A DNA stretch of 64,000 nucleotides from Sphingobacterium deserti (GTDB taxonomy: Bacteria > Bacteroidota > Bacteroidia > Sphingobacteriales > Sphingobacteriaceae): positions 37,568 through 101,567 of the forward strand of contig NZ_JJMU01000062.1 of assembly GCF_000757725.1 (NCBI RefSeq), in the 5' to 3' direction. Below the pieces are notes generated by a model. The model searched no databases. It worked only from the letters and a program-made list of their open reading frames with translations, and was not told the DNA's origin. Position 1 is the stretch's first letter; each line of letters begins with the position of its first letter. The position numbers were made by a program, and so were the translations under genes. Of this stretch, positions 54,815 to 63,777 are shown piece after piece.

Positions 54815-55366
54815 ATGAAGAACAAGTACACCATTTTTAAGTTGCCATTAATCCTTACCATTTTAGTATTCGCATTTTTTACAAGCTGCAACCGACCATC
54901 TCCCGATCAGTTTTTTCAAACCACTATCTTAAACACCAATATTTTGCATGAGTTTGGTTCTGAACGGTATACAAAAAGCCTGCTTGCTGAAACAGTTGAG
55001 TTTGCCGATATGCCCGACAGTAAGAAAAAAGGAAATGAGGCACAGCAGGTTGTAGAATTAAAAATAGCATACATCGAACAAACTATTAAAAAGATCGAAG
55101 ATAATGAAGCACCCGATGAGGACGGGGAAGTTATTAAACAAAAATCGTTGGAGCTTTTTAATTACGTTTTGCCCGTATACAAAAAGGACTATCTCGAACT
55201 CGCTGCTATGTGTGATAAAAAGCAATCGGAGAACGAAATTAGTGAAAAGTCAGACAATATCATCCAAACTTATGCCCCTACTTTTGAAGAGAAATATGTT
55301 AATCTGATAGGGCTTGGAGAACAGTATGCCTCCAAACATAATATAAATGCCTCATTTGGCAATTAA
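54815..55366 (+). CDS. Predicted lipoprotein of unknown function
   Basis: A 183-residue protein with a hydrophobic N-terminus and lipobox FTSC (Cys about residue 25). The mature part is charged and helical (ELKIAYIEQTIKKIEDNEAPDEDGE), with long amphipathic helices. No family or catalytic motif. It stands alone, 270 bases after the three-span membrane protein, and is followed by a short hairpin (TGGCGCC 55391-55397, GGCGCCA 55406-55412). Confidence 0.7.
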   Translation: MKNKYTIFKLPLILTILVFAFFTSCNRPSPDQFFQTTILNTNILHEFGSERYTKSLLAETVEFADMPDSKKKGNEAQQVVELKIAYIEQTIKKIEDNEAPDEDGEVIKQKSLELFNYVLPVYKKDYLELAAMCDKKQSENEISEKSDNIIQTYAPTFEEKYVNLIGLGEQYASKHNINASFGN

Positions 55367-55685
55367 GAACCAAATTGGTCTCAATAGCAATGGCGCCACT
55401 GTTTAGGCGCCATTTGCTATTTCCTATTTTTTACGCTCCATATACCATCTTCCTAGAACTAGTAAAATGCTTATATGTTTGTTACACGACATTAGATTTT
55501 TGCTTATCGGGAGACACGGCATCCCAGGAATGTCTTTCAACCTGCTGGATAGCTTGCACCTTTTCTCATCTTAAATTGGATAAGATTCTCCACCCAACGG
55601 ATAATATAAGCAGCTTACCAGGGATCTTTCTACAACAAATACTGCATTTGATAAAACCAAATCGGTTTGATAGTGTTCGGATGGT
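55367..55685. other. Intergenic region
   Basis: About 320 bases after the lipoprotein gene. It contains the GGCGCC hairpin at 55391-55412 and an open frame of poor composition that I do not accept as a gene. No promoter or repeat was recognised. Confidence 0.5.
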
Positions 55686-55955
55686 ATGAAAATTACGGGA
55701 AGCGAAGACATTATAGGTGGTATTTTAGATGCGTTGGATGATAGTGTATTTGGCGCTGGCATAAAGACATCGCACAATATTGCTTTCGAATTTAATGACC
55801 TCGATAGCGTTGTGGAGTTCAAACGCAAAGATAAAGAACCCGTATGCGCCGAAGATGCTTTTTGGCTGGGCTTCGTCGCAAAAAGTTTTGTAGGTCAAGA
55901 AATTAAAACGAAACGCAAGCATCCTGTTGAGAGCGGCCTTTCTGCTATAGACTAA
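55686..55955 (+). CDS. Small hypothetical protein
   Basis: An 89-residue acidic/basic soluble protein (MKITGSEDIIGGILDALDD). It has no signal or membrane helix. No family recognised. The reading frame is the best of the six in this stretch, and the composition is protein-like (SVVEFKRKDKEPVCAEDAFW), but there is no neighbouring gene to support it. Confidence 0.45.
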   Translation: MKITGSEDIIGGILDALDDSVFGAGIKTSHNIAFEFNDLDSVVEFKRKDKEPVCAEDAFWLGFVAKSFVGQEIKTKRKHPVESGLSAID

Positions 55956-56167
55956 CTCCGCTTTTTGATTCCAGTGAAAAGTAGCTAGTTGTTAGTGCGC
56001 GTTAAGGCAAAACCGTTAGCGAACATCAAGGCAGGATAACGCGGAGTGACCAACCGAAGATTTCCTCTTACTAACATTTCGTTTCCATACTTTCCTGAAG
56101 CCGCCTTTTTCAAACATAATCACCTTCTTAACCATGCTATTATCGCTCTTTTTAGTGGGTTGCATCG

Positions 56168-57310
56168 TCAGGTCAGTACAGCTTTGTTAAACTTTTTTAT
56201 GCTTTTAGTCGTTTTTCTACGTTTATGCCACCACACGTAAAAACCAGTAATAGGCAATGTCGCACAGATCAGGCTAGCCAGGAAGTATAAAATCTTAGTG
56301 GTGAGGCCGCCGATGTATCCCGTGTGGAGCCCGAAGTTTAAACGGGAGATCCATTCGCCGTTAGTAGCTTCGCCGATCGGTTTTTGCGAGGAAGGTAGCA
56401 ATTCCATCGAATGCCGGTCGAAACGCAGATCGCGCCAGCTACCTCGATACATATCTGTACAAGCATAAACTACATCCTCGTCTTCTTCAGGAATGTGTAC
56501 AATCACGGCATCTTTGTTTTCTCTAGCGATTTTTGTGCGAACTTTGCTCCATATAGCGTCTGCAACCACGAGTGCATCGGTTTTAGCTTGGAGTTTATTT
56601 TCAACAGCTGTGGTCGTTTGTCTCGGCGGTCGTGGGTAGCCGCCGGCTAGTTCAACAACAGATTTCCGCAACCAAGGGAAAGACATCATCATTGCTGTAA
56701 AAGCCATGACGAGTGCCAATATGAGTGAGTAAAACCCCAATACATTATGCAGGTCGTAGTTGATACGTTTCCATTTTGCCTTCCAATTTATAGTTAAGCT
56801 TTGTTTTACCATGCGCTTGTTCCAACGTTTTGGCCACCATAACACGATGCCCGAGAGGGTGATCACAAAGAACAGCAGTGTCGCCCATCCTACAATGGGC
56901 CGCCCGATATCGCGGGGAAGCCACAAATGCCTATGTCCTTCATCCATAAAATGGAAGAAATCTTCATGGTCTACTTCTGCTATAATACGCGCATTGTATG
57001 GGTTCACAAACAGCAGCGTATCGCCGTGGTTCACACTTATCTTAACCGGTTTTCCATGCCCATAATACCAAAAGCTCTCCATTTCCCTATCCGGATGTGA
57101 CGCCTTAAGTCGCTGGTAGAGCACACTAGGTGGTAATAATTCATTTGCAGCACCATTCGTCGGTGAGACGCTATATAGCCAAGAGTACTTAATCTCTTCT
57201 TCAAATACGAGTGCGCAGCCAGTGATAGAGAGTATCACGACAATAATTCCCGATGCCAGTCCCAGCCAAAGATGAAGCCAAGCATTGATCTTTACTATTA
57301 TTTTTTTCAT
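56168..57310 (-). CDS. PepSY-domain inner-membrane protein, XusC-like
   Basis: A 380-residue membrane protein of the PepSY-associated TM family. An N-terminal helix (WLHLWLGLASGIIVVILSITG) with conserved histidine is followed by periplasmic PepSY-like segments, two further helices and a C-terminal helix (ILYFLASLICATLPITGFYVWW) before a basic tail. In B. thetaiotaomicron the equivalent, XusC, is proposed to reduce siderophore iron at the inner membrane. It is the last gene of the operon, behind a terminator-like hairpin. Confidence 0.87.
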   Translation of the reverse strand: MKKIIVKINAWLHLWLGLASGIIVVILSITGCALVFEEEIKYSWLYSVSPTNGAANELLPPSVLYQRLKASHPDREMESFWYYGHGKPVKISVNHGDTLLFVNPYNARIIAEVDHEDFFHFMDEGHRHLWLPRDIGRPIVGWATLLFFVITLSGIVLWWPKRWNKRMVKQSLTINWKAKWKRINYDLHNVLGFYSLILALVMAFTAMMMSFPWLRKSVVELAGGYPRPPRQTTTAVENKLQAKTDALVVADAIWSKVRTKIARENKDAVIVHIPEEDEDVVYACTDMYRGSWRDLRFDRHSMELLPSSQKPIGEATNGEWISRLNFGLHTGYIGGLTTKILYFLASLICATLPITGFYVWWHKRRKTTKSIKKFNKAVLT

Positions 57311-57345
57311 GTTTACAAAATCTCTTCAGGATAGGTGTTAAAAAA

Positions 57346-57378
57346 TATCCTCCTGCCCATGGACGGGGAAGGAGGATA
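57346..57378 (-). terminator. Intra-operon terminator/attenuator before the PepSY gene
   Basis: TATCCTCCT (57346-57354) pairs with AGGAGGATA (57370-57378), extended by CCC/GGG. On the minus strand a run of five T follows. It lies between the DUF4374 stop (57400) and the PepSY start (57310). Confidence 0.75.
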
Positions 57379-57399
57379 CTAAGTCAGTTGTACGATATG

Positions 57400-58632
57400 T
57401 TATTTCAGGCGATAGAGCATAGGCGTATCACCATCCGCACCATCAATACGTGCTCCGCGCGTTAGTTTATCCGCTGCCGAATCATATTCCCAAACGTACA
57501 CACCATCTGCTTTCGGATCGTTTACGGCAATGTAGGCTTTGCCATTATGTACTACGCCGGACCGAGAATTGCCGACTAGTGGGAAATCCAGTTTTTTCAC
57601 CACCTGTTGGGTGTTTACGTCAATGATGAGATATTCCCACATAGCGGCATACCACCAGTCATTAAATTCTTTGATGTTTGTCTGCGTGTCATGTGCGCTG
57701 ATCAGCATAGCCTTTCCGTTGCCGATGTAAGTTACCCCTAATTGATTGTCGCCGCCACGCTGCGCGCTTATGTTAAAGAAGTAATTTGGATCAAGTTTAC
57801 TTTCGCCATCTTTCACCCGGTATATAGCAGTTGGCATCGCTGCTTTCCCACCGCCGAGGACTGGCATCGGAATCGTCAGGATATAGGTATACCCATTATC
57901 GTGAAAATTGCTGAAGTACGAATTACGTACCGTGCCCAGCGGTGCAGATCGGGAATCTTCACCTGTCACCTGCAAATTGCTCAGGCTTGGGTAGTCTATT
58001 ACTGCGGTGTACGACTTATCATAATGTACTTTTGTTTCCTCGTTGTACAATCCATAGGCTAAGAATAGTTTGTTGCCTTGGGGAATCACCGAAAATACAC
58101 GACGACTATGGTTAGCTGGAAGACCGGTTTTATCAAACTCGCCACTTTTGGTCACCACCATGTTTTCCACATCAACGATAGCATAGTAATTGTTAGAGCG
58201 TGCGCCAAACATCAATTCTGTGTCGCTGAGCCAGGCATGCCAGCCTAGATACAAACTAGGGAGCTGAGAAAAGGGTATCTCGCGGATGGTTTTCAATACG
58301 CCATCTTCGAATCGGTATTTTCCAAATTTATTAGCTTCGGGGTTTACGTGGTACATATCACGGCCTTTTTGCATCAGGTTTTCTTCCCATGTCAAGATGT
58401 CCGATACATTTGTGCCTTTGCCCACTGGCGAGATGATGCCACTCATCAAATTCTCAATAGGTAGCATGTAGCGTCCGTTGTCAGTTCCGACGATCACGGC
58501 AAATTCAGGATCTACTACCTCATCTACTGCGGGCGCATCGTCGTTCTTACAAGAGGTTGCTGTCAAGCTTACAGCGGCGAAAGCCAATGCGATCGCCCAT
58601 ACACGTTTTTTGGTGTGTGCTAATTTGATCAT
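57400..58632 (-). CDS. DUF4374 surface lipoprotein, XusB-like
   Basis: A 410-residue lipoprotein with lipobox TATSC (Cys about residue 28). It belongs to DUF4374, whose B. thetaiotaomicron member XusB binds ferric xenosiderophores. Repeated strand-rich segments fit a beta-propeller (YAIVDVENMVVTKSG, TAVIDYPSLSNLQV, YLIIDVNTQQVVKKLD). It starts 14 bases after the TonB receptor's stop and shares its operon. Confidence 0.85.
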   Translation of the reverse strand: MIKLAHTKKRVWAIALAFAAVSLTATSCKNDDAPAVDEVVDPEFAVIVGTDNGRYMLPIENLMSGIISPVGKGTNVSDILTWEENLMQKGRDMYHVNPEANKFGKYRFEDGVLKTIREIPFSQLPSLYLGWHAWLSDTELMFGARSNNYYAIVDVENMVVTKSGEFDKTGLPANHSRRVFSVIPQGNKLFLAYGLYNEETKVHYDKSYTAVIDYPSLSNLQVTGEDSRSAPLGTVRNSYFSNFHDNGYTYILTIPMPVLGGGKAAMPTAIYRVKDGESKLDPNYFFNISAQRGGDNQLGVTYIGNGKAMLISAHDTQTNIKEFNDWWYAAMWEYLIIDVNTQQVVKKLDFPLVGNSRSGVVHNGKAYIAVNDPKADGVYVWEYDSAADKLTRGARIDGADGDTPMLYRLK

Positions 58633-58646
58633 ATCAAATGTGTTAA

Positions 58647-61055
58647 TTAATGAATATTTAAATTGTAACGGAATTTCATTGAGATAGACCGCCCCGGTTT
58701 CTGGAGCTTAGAATTATCGTAGGCAATCTGGTCAGTTAGGTTGCGGCATTCTAGCGTGAAGTTATACAGGCCTTGCTTCAGTGAATAGGTAAGCCCTACA
58801 TTCTGAATCCACTGCGTGGGGATGTAATAGTTGGTGGAACGGTCGCCGAGTTTGGACCACGTAGTCGAATATTCGTTCACATATTGCATGAACCAATTAA
58901 ATTCTAAACGGGTTCCTGCGCCTAACAGGTCGTTCTTACCAATAATGAAATCGGTATTTCCATATAACCAAGGCTTATCTGGAAGACGATTGCCGTAGGT
59001 CACTTTGACACGGTTTGTACCGCGTACATATTGCTCTCGGTCTACTGCACTCTCATAACTGGCGTTGGCCGTCAATTTCAATAGGTTGCCATAGGAATAG
59101 GTGATCTCTGCTTCTGCACCTTCTACCTGAATGCCGCCGTAATTGTAGTACTGGCTAAAGCTCTCTGAAGAACCAGAAACGACACCCGGCGGAGTGCGGT
59201 GAATGTAATTGTCCGCATTTCGGTAAAATATTGCCGCGCTGGCATAAATTCCGTGTTTGTCCTGCATGACGGCGTTATAGAAAACACCCAAGTTATAATT
59301 GTCGCTACTTTCCGGCACGAGTCCGGCATTTGGGTATACATCCACACCATTTCCGAAAAGTTCCACCAGCGTGGGTAAACGGTAGGCATGTTCATACGAT
59401 GTTTTAAGACCCAGTCCGTTACTAAAGATGTAGCTGGAAGCAGCGCCGTAGCCCAGGTAGCTTTTAGCCTGCCGAGTGTTCGAGCTGTCTGCATTTTCAA
59501 CCTGCCCGCTGAAATGGTAATACTTACTAAAAAGCTGGTTACGCCACTTCTTGTCAAAGAAATCATGCATGTAATTCAATCCCGCCACATGCCTGTTAAC
59601 ACGGTTGTTCTGCCGAAAGGTATGGTTAAAAGGATCGATCTCGTTATAGCTTTTACGATGGTTACCCGTAAAGGAATGCGTCAGGTTAACGGTTTGTTTG
59701 GAGTTTATCGCGTAGTTTAGCATTGTCTGTACGAGACTATTATAGCCGTTGTAATGCTGTATGGATTTGGTCAGGTTAATCTCTCCAGCTTCCGGGAAAT
59801 AGTTGTCCGGCCGGCCGTCCCAACGGTATACGCGGTACGAACTGGTATCCGTTACTATAGAGCGATCATTCGCAAAGTTGGCAAATATTGTAGCGGACAG
59901 GCCATCTGTAAACAAATTTTCCTTGCGGTAACGCAGGCTCGGGACGATACTTCGGCTTGTTTCAAACACGTGGCCATATACTTTTTGCTGCGTGGCACCT
60001 GTCTGTACTTCATTATAAACATTATTGTAGGTGAGGCCCAATACAAAGACATCCGCCCAACGTTTACCGGATATTCCGGCTTCCACCTGCGTCATATAAG
60101 AGCGGTAAGCATCGTGAAAGCGCTTTGCCGAGGCGATGGTATCAAACTGGTTGGAGTTACTTGGGTTCACCACATCCAGGTACACGCGCGCTGCCGGGTT
60201 GCTATACATGCGGTAGTCGTTGTCTGAATAATTGTAGAAAGAATTTACATTTACATGTAGCCCTTTTTTCGGATCGGTGTAGCTGCCACTTAGTGCAGCC
60301 CGATGGGTGTTAAACGAACCATAGCTGTAGCTGGCATCAATAGACTTGCGGCGATCGCGTTTTGTGATGATATTGACGGCGCCCCCTAGTGCGTCCGAAG
60401 TGAGATGCGCTGGAATAACACCTTTGTAGACTTCAATACGCTCCACAATATTTACCGGAATATTATTAAAAGACATACCGCTGCCATAGGCTTCAATAGG
60501 CACACCATCGATAAAAAATTTGATGTGATTGCCCGACATTCCGTTGATGGAAAAGGAATAATTGGAGCCCAGCCCGCCTTGTTCCCGTACACGAACACCC
60601 GTGCTTCGATTCAATATTTGGTTGATGTCGGCATTGGTGTTCGCATACTGCTTGGTCTCGATGACATTGACGTTAAAGCCAGATTGTAGCATTTCTTTCG
60701 TTTTACTCTGCCCTGTTACCTCCACCTGCTCGATATGCTCCGCAGCCTCTTCCAAGTTGAAATTTACCGTGATCGGGGCATTCGCAACAACTCGAATAGT
60801 TCTTTGCTGACTTTTATAGCCCATTAGCTGGGCTTCGACGCTGTATTGCCCAGGGGGTAAATTCGCGATAGCATATTGTCCGGAGGCGTCAGTGCGCGTA
60901 GCTCGTATTTCGTGCTGCCGAACGCGTACTGTAGCACCCTCCAGTGCTTGATTATCCTTACTTTTTACCCACCCATTTACGCCCGCGACCTGACCGTATG
61001 TTCCGCATACGACGATACACAGGAGGAGACTCAGTCTCCATTTAAGACCTAACAT
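58647..61055 (-). CDS. TonB-dependent receptor, XusA/siderophore type
   Basis: An 802-residue outer-membrane receptor: signal peptide (about 1-22), carboxypeptidase-D-like domain (from GWVKSKDNQALEGATVRVR), plug (GFNVNVIETKQYANTNADIN, then FSINGMSGNHIKFFIDGVP) and a barrel ending SMKFRYNLNIH. The size and plug type suit ferric-siderophore/cobalamin receptors rather than the larger SusC glycan importers; no SusD is present. It is followed by DUF4374 and PepSY genes, the order seen in xusABC. Confidence 0.92.
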   Translation of the reverse strand: MLGLKWRLSLLLCIVVCGTYGQVAGVNGWVKSKDNQALEGATVRVRQHEIRATRTDASGQYAIANLPPGQYSVEAQLMGYKSQQRTIRVVANAPITVNFNLEEAAEHIEQVEVTGQSKTKEMLQSGFNVNVIETKQYANTNADINQILNRSTGVRVREQGGLGSNYSFSINGMSGNHIKFFIDGVPIEAYGSGMSFNNIPVNIVERIEVYKGVIPAHLTSDALGGAVNIITKRDRRKSIDASYSYGSFNTHRAALSGSYTDPKKGLHVNVNSFYNYSDNDYRMYSNPAARVYLDVVNPSNSNQFDTIASAKRFHDAYRSYMTQVEAGISGKRWADVFVLGLTYNNVYNEVQTGATQQKVYGHVFETSRSIVPSLRYRKENLFTDGLSATIFANFANDRSIVTDTSSYRVYRWDGRPDNYFPEAGEINLTKSIQHYNGYNSLVQTMLNYAINSKQTVNLTHSFTGNHRKSYNEIDPFNHTFRQNNRVNRHVAGLNYMHDFFDKKWRNQLFSKYYHFSGQVENADSSNTRQAKSYLGYGAASSYIFSNGLGLKTSYEHAYRLPTLVELFGNGVDVYPNAGLVPESSDNYNLGVFYNAVMQDKHGIYASAAIFYRNADNYIHRTPPGVVSGSSESFSQYYNYGGIQVEGAEAEITYSYGNLLKLTANASYESAVDREQYVRGTNRVKVTYGNRLPDKPWLYGNTDFIIGKNDLLGAGTRLEFNWFMQYVNEYSTTWSKLGDRSTNYYIPTQWIQNVGLTYSLKQGLYNFTLECRNLTDQIAYDNSKLQKPGRSISMKFRYNLNIH

Positions 61056-61136
61056 ATACTTATTTAGATTAATGACACATAAGAAAGTAGCCTATAGGTG
61101 TCTCTCCCGAAGGTAAGGGATAAAAAAAAGGGGAAT

Positions 61137-62393
61137 TTATTGAACTTGATCCAATCTCAGGAGGTAATCGATTGGGAATTTAGGAGTTAAGAAGCGAGTA
61201 GCTTCTTTGCTATTTAAATTATAGCGCCATATGCTATGCCTATCTTCTGCATCATCAATGGCGATGTACAAGTGGTCGCCCTGATGAATCATGTTTTCCT
61301 TGCGCGTCCCCTTATCCAGCGGCAGCGGCAACTTCTCCATTTTTCCCGTATGCAGATCGGTCAGAAAATAATCAAATTGATGCACAAGGTGATGATTAGA
61401 GAAATCAGCATACTTATCTGCCTGCTCACTGCGCACAAGCGCGCGGTTATTGCCTATGTACCAAAAGCCGTAGGCATGATTGGAAATTTGCTTTGATACG
61501 TTGATCATGTACTGCCTATCAACTTTTTCCGCACCATGTTTTCGTCGAAATATCGCTGTAGGCAGATGAATCGTGTTTCCGGCGGCTATTCCCGGTCCGC
61601 TCATGAAATAGAAGTCGCCATTTTCTGCTAAGCCGCTGTAAGATTGTATAGTATTGATTCCTCCGGGGTAGGCCGATCGGGTGTCTTTTTCTTCGGAAAG
61701 CACGCGAAGCGATGAAAAATCCAGTGTGCGGTAGTACATCGTGTCTACTGTTGTGTATGCTGTGTGGCCAAGCATCTTGCTATAGGCATAGGCTGTCCAT
61801 AACATATCGTTTCGGTATTGCAGGAAGCCTAAGCTCAGGATGTCGAAATCATTCACGGCGTGTGGCACAGGTAATTCCACTTCGCGAAGCAGCGAGAAGT
61901 TTTTCGTGTCTATTTCATACAGCCGGGCAGATTCCTGTCCCTGGTGTACTACGTTACATAGCAATAGGGTATCTGAGTTATTTTTCCAATGGTACTGCTC
62001 TATATTATCATTTACCAGTCGAATAGAATCCAATGCCTGCAAGCCATCCGAATGGATCCGATATTGAACCAGATAATCCGTTTTAGGGTTTACTTGGTAG
62101 AGGTAGCCTTTCCGCAAAATATACTCCCGGTTAAAATCCGCATGAGGTATCGGGGCGGTGCTTATATGTGTCCAACCGCTGTCTATAAAAATAAACTTGT
62201 TCTTGCCTTCTTTACTGGTAAACAATGCATACGCAGGTACAAAGGAATTGATTGTGTCGGACGCTAGTATATCTTGTCCTTCTTTCTGATCTAATTTTTT
62301 TCCAGAAGGATTGCACGAAACACTGAGACTAATGAGCGCAAAGACTACGATTACGGAAATGAGATAGGTAGGCAAGGAGCGGGTACAGCGCAT
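61137..62393 (-). CDS. Second DUF4374-like (XusB-like) lipoprotein
   Basis: A 418-residue lipoprotein with lipobox SVSC (Cys about residue 27). It resembles the 57400-58632 lipoprotein in length, strand-rich repeats and the order of its C-terminal motifs: a glycine-asparagine turn (WYIGNNRAL versus TYIGNGKAM), then DYFLTDLHTGKMEKL versus EYLIIDVNTQQVVKK, then a YIAIDD versus YIAVND blade. Overall identity is low, so it is a diverged paralogue. It lies between the anti-sigma-like gene (3 bases upstream) and the TonB receptor (81 bases downstream). Confidence 0.7.
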   Translation of the reverse strand: MRCTRSLPTYLISVIVVFALISLSVSCNPSGKKLDQKEGQDILASDTINSFVPAYALFTSKEGKNKFIFIDSGWTHISTAPIPHADFNREYILRKGYLYQVNPKTDYLVQYRIHSDGLQALDSIRLVNDNIEQYHWKNNSDTLLLCNVVHQGQESARLYEIDTKNFSLLREVELPVPHAVNDFDILSLGFLQYRNDMLWTAYAYSKMLGHTAYTTVDTMYYRTLDFSSLRVLSEEKDTRSAYPGGINTIQSYSGLAENGDFYFMSGPGIAAGNTIHLPTAIFRRKHGAEKVDRQYMINVSKQISNHAYGFWYIGNNRALVRSEQADKYADFSNHHLVHQFDYFLTDLHTGKMEKLPLPLDKGTRKENMIHQGDHLYIAIDDAEDRHSIWRYNLNSKEATRFLTPKFPIDYLLRLDQVQ

Positions 62394-62396
62394 AGT

Positions 62397-63140
62397 CTAG
62401 GTTAGATTAAACTGCTTGCGAATATGTTTGCGCAGGATAGGCGGTAAATATTGCAGTTCCTTTTGCGAGAATACCATCAATTTGCTGGTATTTGGATGGG
62501 TAGATATGTAATACACCTGGCCTTCGCGGAAATCAAAGTCTGTTTTACCATTTTTATCGTGCAGCACGAAGTCGCGTTTAGGTGTGAAGAGTATGTCGCC
62601 AGATACGGCGATGTTCTCGCTTTGCAGGTTAATTGAAGCCGAGCTATTTTGGCTCAACGTCAACGCGAAGCCATCTTCCTCCCAAAGCATCAGCGGCTGT
62701 TCGGAGTTGCTCGCTTTAAAATTTCCAGCTTGGCTGTTTCTGCTGAAAAGTGTCCAGCAGCTTATGCAAAGAAATAGTGCTACGGCAGCAGCAATGGAGA
62801 GCCATTTTTGCGCGGCCTGAAAAGGCTGCTTGCGGAGTGCACGCGGACTTGTAGAGCGGGGAGGTGGGGCATCGTTTGCTTGCGTAAAGGGTGTGGCGTG
62901 CAGCGTATGGCTACTGATGTTTTGCCAAAGTTGCTGTTTAATTGCCAAATCTTTGTCAGCCTCTACGCTTGCTATGGCTGGATCAACCGTCGTATCAATG
63001 TCCTCTTCAATAGCTAATGATTCCTCAAGCATTAAATCATCAGCGTCCAGCCAAAGTCTTACCGTAGCCTCCTCCTCCTTGGTACATTGACCAAGTTCAT
63101 AGCGTTCCAGTAGTTCTTTGCTGATCTTCAACTTATCCAC
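62397..63140 (-). CDS. Membrane-anchored anti-sigma-like protein
   Basis: A 247-residue single-span protein. The N-terminus (ELLERYELGQCTKEEEATVRLWL) resembles the cytoplasmic anti-sigma segment of Bacteroidota FecR proteins. One membrane helix follows (WLSIAAAVALFLCISCWTLF, about residues 113-132). The periplasmic part has FecR-like features (NSSASINLQSENIAVSGDILF) but is degenerate. No ECF sigma factor lies in the window. The start is GTG 63140 because no ATG occurs before the conserved N-terminus and an in-frame stop lies just upstream. It leads the iron operon. Confidence 0.65.
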   Translation of the reverse strand: MDKLKISKELLERYELGQCTKEEEATVRLWLDADDLMLEESLAIEEDIDTTVDPAIASVEADKDLAIKQQLWQNISSHTLHATPFTQANDAPPPRSTSPRALRKQPFQAAQKWLSIAAAVALFLCISCWTLFSRNSQAGNFKASNSEQPLMLWEEDGFALTLSQNSSASINLQSENIAVSGDILFTPKRDFVLHDKNGKTDFDFREGQVYYISTHPNTSKLMVFSQKELQYLPPILRKHIRKQFNLT

Positions 63141-63144
63141 AGAA

Positions 63145-63152
63145 CAAAGATA
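63145..63152 (-). promoter_or_regulatory. -7 promoter element of the iron operon
   Basis: TATCTTTG on the minus strand matches TAnnTTTG. It ends four bases before the GTG, so the transcript would start at or beside the start codon. No -33 TTTG is seen. Confidence 0.45.
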
Positions 63153-63211
63153 CTATATATTTATAAGTTTGGTATTTAGTAGATCGTATTTATGTCGCAT
63201 TGGGAGTGGTA

Positions 63212-63296
63212 TTGCGTATTGAGTAATGCGTATTGAGTAATGCGTATTGAGTAATGCGTATTGAGTATTGCGTATTGAGTATCGCGTAGTGCGAGC
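63212..63296. repeat. Heptameric tandem repeat (array 3)
   Basis: Twelve successive 7-base units: ATTGCGT, ATTGAGT and AATGCGT alternating with almost no slips. The period equals that of the A-rich arrays at 31.6 and 49.6 kb, but the unit differs. Shorter runs recur inside the longer repeats to its right. Confidence 0.9.
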
Positions 63297-63777
63297 AGTT
63301 TAAGTTTCCCATACTTTATTGCTTCTAACCAGTATTAAACGAAATGTTTCCTTTTATAGATGATAGTATGTAGTACTTAGTATTTAGAAAAGTTTTGGTC
63401 GATAAGTTATTGCAGGGGGCATTATTAAACGAAATGTCGCATTTGAAGAGGTATTGCGTAATGCGTATTGAGTATTGAGTATTGAGTAATGCGTATTGTG
63501 TAGTGCGAGAAGTTTAAGTTTCCCATACTTTAATGCTTCTAACCAGTATTAAACGAAATGTTTCCTTTTATAGATGATAGTATGTAGTACTTAGTATTTA
63601 GAAAAGTTTTGGTCGATAAGTTATTGCAGGGGGCATTATTAAACGACATGTCGCATTTGAAGAGGTATTGCGTAATGCGTATTGAGTATTGCGTATCGCG
63701 TAGTGCGAGCAGTTTAAGTTTCCCATACTTTATTGCTTCTTCCCATTATTAAACGAAATGTCGCCTCGAAAGCTTTG
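63286..63777. repeat. Direct repeat of a ~200-base unit, two full copies plus a truncated third
   Basis: Copies begin GTAGTGCGAG at 63286, 63500 and 63700, giving periods of 214 and 200 bases. Copies 1 and 2 are nearly identical, with single-base differences. The 15-mer TATTAAACGAAATGT (A or C at one site) occurs at 63333, 63423, 63547, 63637 and 63747 here, and again at 63972. Copy 3 stops early and passes into the palindrome-bearing segment. Confidence 0.88.

Noticed and set aside
55375..55689. 104-residue plus-strand frame after the lipoprotein gene
   Set aside because: Cysteine-rich and irregular composition, and it begins inside the terminator-like hairpin region. Not credible as a gene.
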